Source: Alphaproteobacteria bacterium
Lineage (GTDB): Bacteria; Pseudomonadota; Alphaproteobacteria; MPNO01; UBA2964
Direction: 5' to 3'
NCBI GenBank assembly: GCA_009377375.1
Contig: WHUE01000002.1
Coordinates: 97,350 to 136,905 of the forward strand
DNA length: 39,556 nucleotides
The notes under the pieces were generated by a model, which had not been told where the DNA came from, searched no databases, and saw only the letters and a list, made by a program, of their open reading frames with translations. Shown here piece by piece: positions 8,413 through 17,379 of this stretch (its first letter is position 1; each line of letters starts with the position of its first letter). Made by a program: the position numbers and the translations under genes.

Positions 8413-8545
8413 GGTGTTCCTTCCATCCGTCGCGCGCCGCCTGGGCGGGGATTTCATCACGAAAGGGGCGGCCAGGGAAAGGCGATGCAATGACCGTCCG
8501 TTCCGGAACAAGCGGTCGTTTCGCCGCGCTGCGCCGGATGCCGGT

Positions 8546-9943
8546 CTAGAAATACGGCGCCGTCCACTCGAGCTCCTTCGGCGTCACGCCTTTCTCGATG
8601 CAGCGCGCGGCGGCGAAGCCGGCGATCTCCCCCGTTTGGGTGCACCAGGGGAAATTGCGCATGACCATGAAGATGGTGTCGTAGGTGAAGGAGAGCGACG
8701 CGCCGGTCAGCAGCATGTTGCTGATGCCCTTCGGCAGGAAGGACCGGTACGGCACCTCGAACGTGTGCTTCCGGTACTCGTCCCAGAAGAAGGTCTTGGT
8801 CATCGGCGTTGTGACCGGGTCGGGAAAGCGCCTGTCGGACAGCACGTCGTCGAGCGAGAACACGTGTTCGCCGATCGGGTGCCTTCCGTCGCGGATGCCG
8901 ACGAAGCGGCCGATATTGGAAAGATGCGCGTTCTCGAAGCCCGGCACGTATTTCTTCAGGAAACGCGCTTCCGCGTCGATGAACCCGCGCAGCGCCCGCT
9001 TGGCGCGCGCCTCGTCCTCGGCGCAGTCGTCCATGTGCAGCGCCCATTCGTAGGGCACGTTCTGCCATATGATGAACGTGCCGTCGGCATTCATCGGGCT
9101 CATGTCGAGGGTCGGGTGGCCGATATAGGCCTCGCCATAGACGTTGCTGCCGCCCATGCGCGGGCGGTAGAGACCGGGCGGCAGATCGCCGGCCGCATCG
9201 GCTTCGGCGATCAGCTTCGACAGCGTGGGGTCCTTTGCCGATTTCTGGTGCCGCACGGTGGCGGCAAAATCGATGTTGTCCATGATCCAAAGCAGCCCCC
9301 CGGGAATCGGCCGGTCGATTCCGTCCCAGTCCGCCGTCTTCGGCTGCGCCCCGCCGCCGCGCACGTAGCGTACGCCGGCGCGTGCCGCCAACTCTCCCGT
9401 GCCCGAGCCCTCGACGAAGACGCGGCCGCCGATGGCCTGCCGGCCGGACGCGTTCTCCACGATGATCGCTCTGATGCGGCTGTTGCCCGGCGCTTCCTCC
9501 ACCACCGCATCGACAAAGGACGTCCCGTAGAGCGCGGTGACGCCCGCCTCTTCCAGAAGCTGCGCCATCAGGCTCCCGGCGCCTTCGGGATTGAAGCTGG
9601 CGCGGGTGAAGGCCGCATCGGGCTTGTGGCGCCGCTCGTAGTGGGACAGCGGGTTGCCTGCCCAGTCGGGCAGCGTGTCCTGTGTCACGGTGTAGATGTA
9701 GCCGGCCTTTGCGAACCGCTCCATCAGCTCGGTATGGATGCCGCCGACGCCCGGCCCCGCCGCACCCTGCAGGCCGGACGTGTGCACGCCGCCCGGCATG
9801 TCGAAGCGCTCGACCAGCACCACCCGCGCGCCCATACGCGCCGCCTGCCGCGCCGCCGCGAACCCGCCCGGCCCCGCGCCGACGACCACGACGTCGGCGT
9901 CATAGGCGAGGGGTATCCTGCGGGCGGGCTCTTCGATCTGCAT
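8546..9943 (-). CDS. FAD-dependent oxidoreductase (FAD_oxidored type)
   Basis: This 465-residue flavoprotein has an N-terminal dinucleotide-binding motif VGAGPGG (residues 21-27), followed by the ERFDMPGG segment that ends the first Rossmann unit. A second nucleotide-contacting segment reads EGSGTGELAARAG, the family variant of the FAD_oxidored signature. The C-terminal LTGASLSF region closes the FAD site. The substrate is unknown; members act on sugars, halogenated or hydroxylated rings, or as partners of Fe-S proteins. The gene starts 30 bp after the Fe-S subunit gene in the same direction, so it probably works with the molybdenum enzyme, either as electron acceptor or as the next or previous pathway step. 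No strong ribosome site is visible before the ATG. Confidence 0.82.
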   Translation of the reverse strand: MQIEEPARRIPLAYDADVVVVGAGPGGFAAARQAARMGARVVLVERFDMPGGVHTSGLQGAAGPGVGGIHTELMERFAKAGYIYTVTQDTLPDWAGNPLSHYERRHKPDAAFTRASFNPEGAGSLMAQLLEEAGVTALYGTSFVDAVVEEAPGNSRIRAIIVENASGRQAIGGRVFVEGSGTGELAARAGVRYVRGGGAQPKTADWDGIDRPIPGGLLWIMDNIDFAATVRHQKSAKDPTLSKLIAEADAAGDLPPGLYRPRMGGSNVYGEAYIGHPTLDMSPMNADGTFIIWQNVPYEWALHMDDCAEDEARAKRALRGFIDAEARFLKKYVPGFENAHLSNIGRFVGIRDGRHPIGEHVFSLDDVLSDRRFPDPVTTPMTKTFFWDEYRKHTFEVPYRSFLPKGISNMLLTGASLSFTYDTIFMVMRNFPWCTQTGEIAGFAAARCIEKGVTPKELEWTAPYF

Positions 9944-9973
9944 TGCAATGGCCGATGTCGTAGTGCGGGCCGC

Positions 9974-10813
9974 CTAAAGCCTGATCTCGCCGAGATAGAC
10001 GCTTTCGCCCAGCGTGGCCTCCACGGTCTTTTTCGGGTGGCCCTGGGCCTCGATCTCCACCGTGTAGGCGCCGCTGTCCTCGGGCAGGCGGTCGAACTTG
10101 AAGTCGCCGTAGATGTCGGTGACCGCCTCGGCCTGCTTCGCGCTGTCCTTCGTGAGCGTGACCTTCGCGCCCTCGACGCAGTCGACCAGCCCGCCGGCTT
10201 CGGCCGAGACGCTGCCGCCGATGAAGGCGGTGGTGTAGCGCCAGAGGTTCCTGTACCAGATGCGCGGCCTTGTGCCGAACTCGGGGTTCAGGACCTCGAG
10301 CCCGTCATCGGCGACCATCCGCTGTATCTCCGCGTCCTCGAGGCAGTAGACCTTCATCGCGGCGGTGGGGCAGGACTGCGCGCCGCGGGTCTGCTTCCAG
10401 CCCTGGTCGATCAGATGGGCGTCGAACGGCCAAGCCTGCGGCGTCTGCAATTCCTCGTTCCACCAGATATGGCCGTAGGGGCAGGCGTCGACCAGGTGCT
10501 TCTGGCCCTTGGCCTTGTCCGGGTCGATCAGCACGATGCCGTCCTCCCGCTGGGTGACGGCGCCGTTCTCGGCCTTCTGGACGCAGGGCGCGTCGTCGCA
10601 GTGATTGCACATCGCCGGCACGTAGGCCATGTCGATGAAGGGCACGCTGCCGCGTTCCTTCTGCTGGATGCGGATCCACTTGTGGCCGTGCTTCGGCATC
10701 GGCGCGGCATAGGGCGACCAGTCGTTGCCGATATATTCGTCCATCGTCGCCAGGGTGCAGAGGTTGCAGTTCGTGCACGCGGCGACATCGATGACCATGT
10801 TCCATTTTTTCAT
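9974..10813 (-). CDS. Fe-S subunit of a transhydroxylase-type molybdenum enzyme, with degenerate cluster ligands
   Basis: The 279-residue protein matches the beta subunit of pyrogallol-phloroglucinol transhydroxylase in layout. Fe-S motifs are followed from about residue 205 by a beta-sandwich, carboxypeptidase-regulatory-like domain. Cysteines seen are 13, 16, 19, then 69, 72, 77, then 111, 148 and 157. The first motif lacks its usual fourth Cys (Thr23), and the CxxC expected near residue 128 is replaced by WPFD. Three [4Fe-4S] clusters need twelve ligands, so at least one cluster is probably lost. The ATG at 10813 overlaps the large-subunit stop (TGATG), so the two are translationally coupled. 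A GTG at 10816 is an alternative start. Confidence 0.82.
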   Translation of the reverse strand: MKKWNMVIDVAACTNCNLCTLATMDEYIGNDWSPYAAPMPKHGHKWIRIQQKERGSVPFIDMAYVPAMCNHCDDAPCVQKAENGAVTQREDGIVLIDPDKAKGQKHLVDACPYGHIWWNEELQTPQAWPFDAHLIDQGWKQTRGAQSCPTAAMKVYCLEDAEIQRMVADDGLEVLNPEFGTRPRIWYRNLWRYTTAFIGGSVSAEAGGLVDCVEGAKVTLTKDSAKQAEAVTDIYGDFKFDRLPEDSGAYTVEIEAQGHPKKTVEATLGESVYLGEIRL

Positions 10814-13800
10814 CACGCGATCACCTTGCCCGGAGCCATTTCGTCCTTCGGAGCTTCCGCCTTGCCGGGCGGCAGGGGGTCCTGTTTCACCGCGCCGGCA
10901 AAGGCCTCCGACATGTATTCAGTCCTGCCGTCCCACGGCACGATCTCGACCAGCGCGTTGGCGCCGGCCAGCGAATGGGTGGTCTTCGTCTGGGTGCGTT
11001 CCGGCGTCAGCAGGTTGAGGCATCCGCCGCGATCCACCGACCTGCCGGGCTCGCCCATCGGCTCGTACATCGCGGACGATTCGTAGCCGTGGCACACCCC
11101 GCGCGGCAGGCGGTTGGTCGGCAGCGCCGCGCAGATCACGGCGCCGCGGTCGTTGTGGACCTTCACCAGATCGTGCTTCTTGATCCCGCGCGCCCTGGCG
11201 TCCTCGGCATTCATGCGGATGACCCAGTAATACCAGCCGCCCACCTCGACGCGGTGGTCGTCGATGTTAAGCAGGAAGCTGTCCTTGCCGTCGCCCTGGG
11301 TGTGGAACGAGTAGCGCGAATGCGGCGTCAGCATCTGCAGCGGGAACTTCTCGAACATCTCGCCCGAATGCCGGCCTTCCCAGGACGGCACGTATTTGAC
11401 GACGGGCGGCCGTTCCGGATCGACGAAGCGCTTCAGGCTGTTGCACTCGAATTCCAGCTTGCCCGACTGGGTCTGCAGCCCCTTCAGGTATTCCTCCGCG
11501 TAGTCCGAAGGCAAGGGCTGGGGCTCCGGCACGTCCTTCTTGCGGTTCTCCCAGAACCAGCGGAACGAGACCGGGGCGCGCAGCGCCTCCTTCTCCGCCG
11601 GCACGACGTAGTAGCCCTTCTTCAGGAACTGCTTCCACGAAATCTTCTCGGGCATGTCGGAGGCGTCGAACATGCGCTTGACCCAGTCGATCTCATTGAT
11701 GCCCTCGGAGAAGTAGTTGGACAGGCCCATCCGCTTGCAGATCTCGTTGAAGATCCAGAAATCGGATTTCGACTCGCCCATCGGCTCGATCGCCGGGGCC
11801 TGGAACACGATGACGCGGTGGTTGAGCTGCTGCTGGCCGTGATGGCCGTACCCGCCGAGCCCGGCCCATTCGCTGATGTCCGGGCGCTCGAAATTGGTGC
11901 AGGCGGGCAGGATCACGTCGGCGAACTTCGCCTCGCCCTCGTTCCAGATCGACTGGTTGACCACGAATTCCAGGTTCTCCGACTGGTACATCTTCACCCA
12001 GCGGTTGGTGTTGTTCATGGTCGACAGGATCGAGCCGCCGTACTTGTACAGCATGCTCACCTTCGCGTGGCCCGGGGCGGGGTAGCCGAACTTGCCGAAC
12101 TGGTGCTCGATCGACTTGCCGACCCAGGGATAGCCCTCCGCCTTGCCGTCGAGGATGGCTTCCGGCATGTGGATGCGCGGGATCTTCTGCGTCGGCGTGT
12201 TCATGGTGGGAAGCTGCGGCATGCGCTGGTAAAGCTCCACCGGCATCGCCGTCCCTTCCAGGTCGCCCGACATGCCGCCATCGGCGTAGCCGGGGAAGTA
12301 GAAGTTGAAGTCCAGCGGGCAACCCCATTGCAGATTGCCCATGTTGACGCCGGGCTTGCCCAGCCCCTGCATCGCCACCAGGCAGACCATGACGCGGGCC
12401 CACTGGATGCCGGTCTGGTTGCGGCAGGCGCCGCCATGGCCGTTGCCCCAGCCGCCCGGGGCGAGGTAGACGCGCTTGCGCCCCCAGTCGCGGGCCAGCG
12501 CGCGCACGTCGCGGGCCGGCACGCCGGTTTCCTCCTCCTGCCATTCGGGCGTCTTGGGGATGCCGTCCTCCTCGCCCAGCAGGTACGCCTTCCATACGTC
12601 GAAGCCGACGGTGTGGCTGGCGACGTAGTCCTTGTCGTAGAGCCCTTCCCTGATCCAGACATAGGCGATGGCCATCGCCATGGCGACCGAGGTGGTCGGG
12701 CGCGGCGCGAACCACTTGCCGGGCAGGAACTGGGCCGACTGGTTGTAGTAGGGGTCGACATGGACGACGTCGATGCCGAGCTTCCTGTCCTTGAGCCACT
12801 GGCGGCGCACCGTGCCTTCCTGCGCGCCGTAGGAGCCCGAGGTGGTCTCCGGGTCGGCCGCCCAGAACACGATCATGTCGCAGTTCTGCAGGCAGTCCTC
12901 CACCGTGCCGTAGGTCTCCGACTGGCCGACGCGCAAGGAGTGGCCCCAGTGATGCACCGCGCCCCAGTACCAGCCCTCCCACGAATCGGGGTTGTGATGG
13001 ACGGGGGTGTGGCCGACCGCGTTGCGGAAGCGGTAGAGCGCCGACAGGTAGTAGCCGATATTCCCCCAGGTGTGGTGCGAGCCGTGGGATACCGCCATTG
13101 CGCCGGGGCCGTGAAGGCGCTTGGCGCGCTTGATCTCGCCGGCGACGATGTCGATGGCCTCGTCCCACGAGATGCGCTCGTAGCCGGACTTGCCGCGCAT
13201 ATGCGTGTTGCGCGCGCCGTTGGGGTCGAAATCGACCCGCTTCATCGGGTACAGGCAGCGGTCGGGCGAATAGACGATCGACTTGGCGTTCTGGCCGTGC
13301 GGTGCCAGCGTGGTGCGGCGGGGCGGGGTGAACTCCATGCCGCGCGCCTTGATGGTCCATGGGCCCGGGTCCGTCTCGTCGAAATCGATCGGCGTCATGC
13401 GCAGGATCTTGCCGTCCTTCACGTCGACGAAGACCGGGCCGCCATTGGTCATGTTGCAGGTGCGCAGCACGCCGCCACCCATGTCGCGGCCCCATTTCCA
13501 GCCCAGCGACTGGGTCAGCATGGTGGTCTGGGCGAACCAGTTGGCGAGGCCGTCGTCGCCCGTCATCGACAGCTTGAAATCCTTGAGCGCATTGATCTGG
13601 TCCAGCCAGTCGATCGGCGGCATCAGCAGCTTCGCCGCCAGCGCGGCATCCTTGAACGCCATGCAGATATCGGCGTCGTCGCGCACTCCGGCGCCGGTCG
13701 TCACCCGGCCGTTCTCGAACCGGAACCAGCGCCCGACCGAATTGTCCATGGTCTTGATCTGGGCGACCAGGTTGCGCTCCTTCAGCCGCTCGCGGAATTT

Positions 13801-13866
13801 CGGATAGCGCCACGCCGTGATCTTGAACAGCTGCGCCATGCCGAACAGGATGATCGCGAATTTCAT
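10813..13866 (-). CDS. Molybdopterin large subunit, pyrogallol-phloroglucinol transhydroxylase-like, with N-terminal SCP2-like domain
   Basis: This 1017-residue subunit belongs to the DMSO reductase superfamily. From about residue 131 it follows the transhydroxylase alpha subunit closely. It has His264-His265 in SHHTWGN, Asp294-Ser295 in NPDSWEGW (Ser as Mo ligand) and Tyr527 in FPGY. From memory these correspond to His144, Asp174, Ser175 and Tyr404 of the Pelobacter enzyme, which moves a hydroxyl between polyhydroxybenzenes. No N-terminal Fe-S cluster motif or Tat signal is seen, so it is cytoplasmic. Residues 1-130 are extra and look like an SCP2 sterol-carrier domain. GGGGAAGGAA precedes the ATG at 13866. 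The IclR gene ends 38 bp upstream on the same strand. The actual substrate is unproven. Confidence 0.87.
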   Translation of the reverse strand: MKFAIILFGMAQLFKITAWRYPKFRERLKERNLVAQIKTMDNSVGRWFRFENGRVTTGAGVRDDADICMAFKDAALAAKLLMPPIDWLDQINALKDFKLSMTGDDGLANWFAQTTMLTQSLGWKWGRDMGGGVLRTCNMTNGGPVFVDVKDGKILRMTPIDFDETDPGPWTIKARGMEFTPPRRTTLAPHGQNAKSIVYSPDRCLYPMKRVDFDPNGARNTHMRGKSGYERISWDEAIDIVAGEIKRAKRLHGPGAMAVSHGSHHTWGNIGYYLSALYRFRNAVGHTPVHHNPDSWEGWYWGAVHHWGHSLRVGQSETYGTVEDCLQNCDMIVFWAADPETTSGSYGAQEGTVRRQWLKDRKLGIDVVHVDPYYNQSAQFLPGKWFAPRPTTSVAMAMAIAYVWIREGLYDKDYVASHTVGFDVWKAYLLGEEDGIPKTPEWQEEETGVPARDVRALARDWGRKRVYLAPGGWGNGHGGACRNQTGIQWARVMVCLVAMQGLGKPGVNMGNLQWGCPLDFNFYFPGYADGGMSGDLEGTAMPVELYQRMPQLPTMNTPTQKIPRIHMPEAILDGKAEGYPWVGKSIEHQFGKFGYPAPGHAKVSMLYKYGGSILSTMNNTNRWVKMYQSENLEFVVNQSIWNEGEAKFADVILPACTNFERPDISEWAGLGGYGHHGQQQLNHRVIVFQAPAIEPMGESKSDFWIFNEICKRMGLSNYFSEGINEIDWVKRMFDASDMPEKISWKQFLKKGYYVVPAEKEALRAPVSFRWFWENRKKDVPEPQPLPSDYAEEYLKGLQTQSGKLEFECNSLKRFVDPERPPVVKYVPSWEGRHSGEMFEKFPLQMLTPHSRYSFHTQGDGKDSFLLNIDDHRVEVGGWYYWVIRMNAEDARARGIKKHDLVKVHNDRGAVICAALPTNRLPRGVCHGYESSAMYEPMGEPGRSVDRGGCLNLLTPERTQTKTTHSLAGANALVEIVPWDGRTEYMSEAFAGAVKQDPLPPGKAEAPKDEMAPGKVIA

Positions 13867-13904
13867 GGCTTGGTTCCTTCCCCTGAATGCGTGTCGGTCG
13901 TGCG

Positions 13905-14732
13905 TCAGGCCGCTTCGAGCGGCGCGCCGCTGCGGCTCAGCGATTTCTGCGGCACGCGGGCGGCCGTGCCCGCGCCGTCCTCGGCCGTCAGCGCGGCGAG
14001 GCCGGCGCTGATCCGGCCCGCGGCGCCGGTGACCGATGCCGCGATGTCGTCGAGCCGCCGGTCGTCGAAATCCTCTTCGGCCAGCACCCGGCTGAGGCTG
14101 CCGATCAGCCGCTTCTCGGCGTCGAAGATCGGGGCGGCGACGCCGACCACGCCTTCGTTCACCTCGCCCCGGCTGACGCAGATTCCGGCGCGGCGGAGCG
14201 TGCGCAGCGCGGCGGTGAAGGCTGGCCAGTCGCCGCCGAGATCCGTCCCCGCGATCTCTTCGCGGTGGTCGGCGAACAGCCGGGCAAGCTGCCGCTCCGG
14301 CAAATGCGCCAGCATGATCTTGGACGTCGCGCCGTGGAACAGGGGCATCGGTCGGCCGCGCGAATAGCTGATGTCTCGGGCGAAGGCGTGCCGCACCTGA
14401 TGCACGCACAGCACCCTGTCGCGGTAAAGGCTGCACAGCAGGACCACGCCGGGGCCGCATTCGGAAAGCAGCGCCTGCATCACCGGCGCGGCCGTGGCCA
14501 GCAGCGGGTCGCACAGCCGGATCTGCCGGTCCAGCTCGATGATCCGCGGCCCCAGCATGTAGCTGCCGCCGCCAGCGCGGGCCAGCAGCCCCGCGTCCAC
14601 CAGTTCCTTGACGTAACGGTAGGTGGTCGAGCGGGTATAGTCCAGCGCGTCGGTCAGCCCGTCGACGGTCCAGACGGGGCGGTCCAGCGAGAAAGCGTCG
14701 AGGACGCCCAGCATCCGTTCAAGGCTGGACAT
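13905..14732 (-). CDS. IclR-family transcriptional regulator
   Basis: The 275-residue protein has an N-terminal winged helix-turn-helix (about residues 4-60, with [16 protein letters not shown] as recognition region) and a C-terminal IclR effector domain (about 75-255). Residues such as [10 protein letters not shown] and [11 protein letters not shown] are typical. IclR proteins commonly regulate aromatic or carboxylic acid catabolism in response to a pathway metabolite. It is the first gene of the minus-strand molybdenum-enzyme cluster and diverges from the tandem aldolase gene. A perfect palindrome in the shared 197-bp gap is its likely operator. It probably controls both sides and itself. 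Confidence 0.9.
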   Translation of the reverse strand: MSSLERMLGVLDAFSLDRPVWTVDGLTDALDYTRSTTYRYVKELVDAGLLARAGGGSYMLGPRIIELDRQIRLCDPLLATAAPVMQALLSECGPGVVLLCSLYRDRVLCVHQVRHAFARDISYSRGRPMPLFHGATSKIMLAHLPERQLARLFADHREEIAGTDLGGDWPAFTAALRTLRRAGICVSRGEVNEGVVGVAAPIFDAEKRLIGSLSRVLAEEDFDDRRLDDIAASVTGAAGRISAGLAALTAEDGAGTAARVPQKSLSRSGAPLEAA

Positions 14733-14790
14733 CGGCGCTCCCGAAAACTACCGCGACCGAGTCATATTCTAAAAAATGCAGGAAGTAACT

Positions 14791-14819
14791 GTAACACATG
14801 TCAAAATTCACGGTATAAT
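14791..14819 (+). promoter_or_regulatory. Putative promoter of the tandem aldolase gene
   Basis: A perfect -10 box TATAAT (14814-14819) lies 17 bp after GTAACA (14791-14796, 4 of 6 matches to the -35 consensus), inside an AT-rich segment. Transcription would begin near 14826 and read through the palindrome before the TTG start at 14930. Confidence 0.5.
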
Positions 14820-14856
14820 AGATTTACGGGCCGCAGGTCCCGCGGGGCCGTTTCGC

Positions 14857-14887
14857 GACAATAATCCCGAATTACGGGATTATTGTC
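14857..14887. promoter_or_regulatory. Perfect palindrome between iclR and aldolase genes, likely operator
   Basis: Arms gacaataatcccg (14857-14869) and its exact reverse complement (14875-14887) flank the 5-base centre aatta. It sits 42 bp before the aldolase start and about 30 bp after its predicted transcription start. The likely role is a binding site for the divergent IclR regulator acting as a road-block, although an RNA hairpin role is possible. Confidence 0.6.
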
Positions 14888-14929
14888 AACGTCGACGGAA
14901 ACACGACACCCAGATCGCGGAGGCCAGCT

Positions 14930-16441
14930 TTGTTCGATACGCTCGATCCGCATGACACGCCCCCGCCGCCGGCGATTACCGAGCTGGTCCAGGGCTGCCG
15001 CGTGCTCGCGATGGCGGGCCATACCGACAAGACGCTGGGCCACGTCAGCCACCGGGATCCCGCCGGGCGCGGCTTCTGGGTAAAGCGCACCGGAATCAGC
15101 CTGGCGGAGGTCGCGTCCCCGGCGGATTTCCTGTTGCTCGATTTCGACGGCAAGCAGCTGTCGGGTGTGCCGTTCCGGCCCCGCGAGTGGGCGATCCATG
15201 CAGAGCTCTATCGTGCGCGGCCCGATCTGAACGCGATCGGCCACACCCACCCGTACTATGCCTGCGTCATGGCGGCGACCGAGGAGCCCCTTGCCGGCGT
15301 GACGCGCGAGGGGAGCCTGCTGCGGCCGCGGGTGCGGCGGTTCCGGACGACGAGCAACCTCGTCTCCACCCCCGAGCTGGGCGCGGCGCTGGCCAGGGCG
15401 CTCGGCGACGGCCTCGTCGTCCTCATGCGCAATCACGGGGTGACGTTCTGCGGCGCCACGATCGGCGAATGCGTCCTGACCGGGGTGATGCTGGAACGGG
15501 CCTGCCATGCACAGCTCAAGGCGGCGGCGTCGAGCTATCCCTGGAGCCAGTCGGACAGCACGCAGCAGCACCTGACCGCGAAAGGCGCCCTGGACCAGCC
15601 CGCGATCGTCAACCGCCGGTGGAGCTATTACCGCCGGCGTCTCGCGCTGCTGGAACGCCGGCGGGGCGTGGCTGACGGCGCCTTCCAGCCGGCGCCGGAA
15701 CCGGTGCCCGCGGGCACGACCGCGCGCGACGTGGCGCTGTCGGAGCTGGCGGTCTCGCACCGAATTCTCGCGATGGAAGGCCATGCCGAGAACACGGCGG
15801 GCGCGATCACGCTGCGCGACCCCGGGGGCGACGGGTACTGGACCAAGATTCCAGGCAGCGGCATGGACGAGGTTTTCGGCCTGGCCCAGATGATTCTCAT
15901 CGGGTTCGACGGCAACCGGATTGCAGGCAGCGGCAGCGTGCCGTCGAACGCGGTGCTTCGCGCCGCCATCCTGAAGGCGCGCCCGGACGTGACCGCGGTG
16001 GTCTACAGCCGCGCGCTCCACGCCGTGGTGTTTTCGGCGACGGACCAGCCGCTTCTGCCGATCGGAGAGGACGCCCGGCACTTCAACTACAACGTGCCGG
16101 TGGTCACGGAGGTCACGGGGCCGGTGCGCAATGCCGACGCCGCGCGGACGGTCGTCAGCAGGATGGGCGACGCCAGCGGCCTGCTGATCAAGAACATGGG
16201 CATGGTCACCGTCGGAGAGTCGGTGATGGTCGCCGCGCTGCGCGCGATCGCCCTGAATCACGCATGCCACCAGCAGCTGACCGCCGAGGCCAGCGGCTTC
16301 GAATGGAACTGGGACAGCAGCAATACCGAGGGCGAGCCCCGCAACGGAATGGGCACGCAGGAGCGTCTGGAAACGTACTGGCGCTATTACTGCCGCAAGC
16401 TGGAACGCCACGAGGCCGGCTGTCCGCTGCCCGGGGAGTGA
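14930..16441 (+). CDS. Tandem-domain class II aldolase/adducin protein, second domain catalytically dead
   Basis: The 503-residue protein contains two aldolase-II domains of about 240 residues each. The first (about 15-240) has the zinc and acid residues of fuculose-phosphate-type aldolases: Glu86, His105 and His107 in GHTHP, and His169 in RNHG. In the second (about 265-495) the same positions are Asn340, Tyr359, Arg361 and Met423, so metal binding is lost. The first half may act as aldolase, decarboxylase or epimerase on a small carbonyl compound, and the second is probably structural or regulatory. The start is an unusual TTG at 14930, supported by GGAGG six bases upstream; the next in-frame Met (residue 28) would truncate the domain. 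It is divergent from iclR and the molybdenum-enzyme operon. Confidence 0.85.
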   Translation: MFDTLDPHDTPPPPAITELVQGCRVLAMAGHTDKTLGHVSHRDPAGRGFWVKRTGISLAEVASPADFLLLDFDGKQLSGVPFRPREWAIHAELYRARPDLNAIGHTHPYYACVMAATEEPLAGVTREGSLLRPRVRRFRTTSNLVSTPELGAALARALGDGLVVLMRNHGVTFCGATIGECVLTGVMLERACHAQLKAAASSYPWSQSDSTQQHLTAKGALDQPAIVNRRWSYYRRRLALLERRRGVADGAFQPAPEPVPAGTTARDVALSELAVSHRILAMEGHAENTAGAITLRDPGGDGYWTKIPGSGMDEVFGLAQMILIGFDGNRIAGSGSVPSNAVLRAAILKARPDVTAVVYSRALHAVVFSATDQPLLPIGEDARHFNYNVPVVTEVTGPVRNADAARTVVSRMGDASGLLIKNMGMVTVGESVMVAALRAIALNHACHQQLTAEASGFEWNWDSSNTEGEPRNGMGTQERLETYWRYYCRKLERHEAGCPLPGE

Positions 16442-16468
16442 TGCCTTCCGCGCAGCCGGACAGCCGCG

Positions 16469-17284
16469 TCAGGCAGAGACCCTGAACTCGGACACCGCGA
16501 CCCCGCCGCCGCCGGCGGTGACGAAGCGGCCCGACGGCACCTCGACCCAGCTGTCCCGCGCCGCGTCCAGCGGCTCCGACAGGATCACCACGGCCTGTCC
16601 CCGCGGCTGGTCGGGCTCCGCCACCAGCTCGCCCAGCGGCACGTTGCTGCCGTAGAACAGCGAGGGCGCGTTGCCGTCGCTGGCGTAGCGCACCGCGTAG
16701 ATCGCCTCGCCATCGGTGAGCGAGGCGGTGAGGGTGAACGGCGTCTCCACGCCGCGGCGACTGCGGGCCTCTTCCACCGTGGCGACGGCGCGACGCATCG
16801 CGCCGGCCGGATCGCTGTCCAGCCCGGCGCCGATCAGCAGATGGAAGAACAGCTCGCTGTCCGTCGCGCCCTTGATGCAGGGGAACAGCTCCGGGTCGAC
16901 GGCGAAGGCGAGGTCGCGGCGGAGCCTGTCGAACTCCCCGATCTGGCCGTTATGCATGAACAGCCAGCGGCCGTGCCGGAAGGGATGGCAGTTCGACCGC
17001 GAGATCGGCGTTCCGGTGGAGGCGCGCACATGGGCGAGGAAGAGCCCGGCGCGGATCTGCTCGGACAGGCTGCGCAGGTTCTCGTCGTTCCACGCGGGCA
17101 GGGTGTCGCGATAGAGGCCGGGCTCGCGCCGCGTGCCGTACCAGCCCAGTCCGAACCCGTCGCCATTGGTGACCGAGCGCGACTGCAGCGCGCGCAGCGA
17201 CTGCCGGATCAGCGAGTTCTCCGGCTTGAACAGGATCGCGTCCAGGTAGATCGGCGGTCCGTCGTAGGCGAGCCAGCGGCACAT
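16469..17284 (-). CDS. Class II glutamine amidotransferase (YafJ/EgtC-like)
   Basis: The 271-residue protein begins MCRWLAY, where Cys2 is the N-terminal nucleophile of Ntn-type glutamine amidotransferases once Met1 is removed. Further glutaminase-domain signatures are NGDGFGLGWY (about 40-49), LAHVRAST (about 84-91) and the oxyanion segment MHNGQIGEF (about 109-117). It is a stand-alone glutaminase domain with no synthetase domain. Relatives include EgtC (gamma-glutamyl hydrolase in ergothioneine synthesis) and YafJ of unknown role; no ergothioneine genes lie nearby. It starts 95 bp after the end of the histidine kinase gene on the same strand and may be co-transcribed with it. Confidence 0.88.
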   Translation of the reverse strand: MCRWLAYDGPPIYLDAILFKPENSLIRQSLRALQSRSVTNGDGFGLGWYGTRREPGLYRDTLPAWNDENLRSLSEQIRAGLFLAHVRASTGTPISRSNCHPFRHGRWLFMHNGQIGEFDRLRRDLAFAVDPELFPCIKGATDSELFFHLLIGAGLDSDPAGAMRRAVATVEEARSRRGVETPFTLTASLTDGEAIYAVRYASDGNAPSLFYGSNVPLGELVAEPDQPRGQAVVILSEPLDAARDSWVEVPSGRFVTAGGGGVAVSEFRVSA

Positions 17285-17379
17285 TGCGCGTGGACCTTCA
17301 TGTTGAATGCGTTCCGGCCCGCGATCGTGGCGCGCCAGCGCGAAATCTGGTCCGACTTCTGCGCCGGCACAAGAGGCGC

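Noticed and set aside
10813..13866. Formate dehydrogenase, nitrate reductase or DMSO reductase catalytic subunit
   Set aside because: There is no N-terminal Fe-S cluster motif, no Tat signal and no Cys/Sec Mo ligand; the NPDSWEGW and FPGY segments fit the transhydroxylase type.
10975..14367. Very long open frame on the plus strand opposite the molybdenum enzyme
   Set aside because: Its product is Arg/Ala/His-rich with no recognisable domain and mirrors the real minus-strand gene; long antisense frames are expected in GC-rich DNA.
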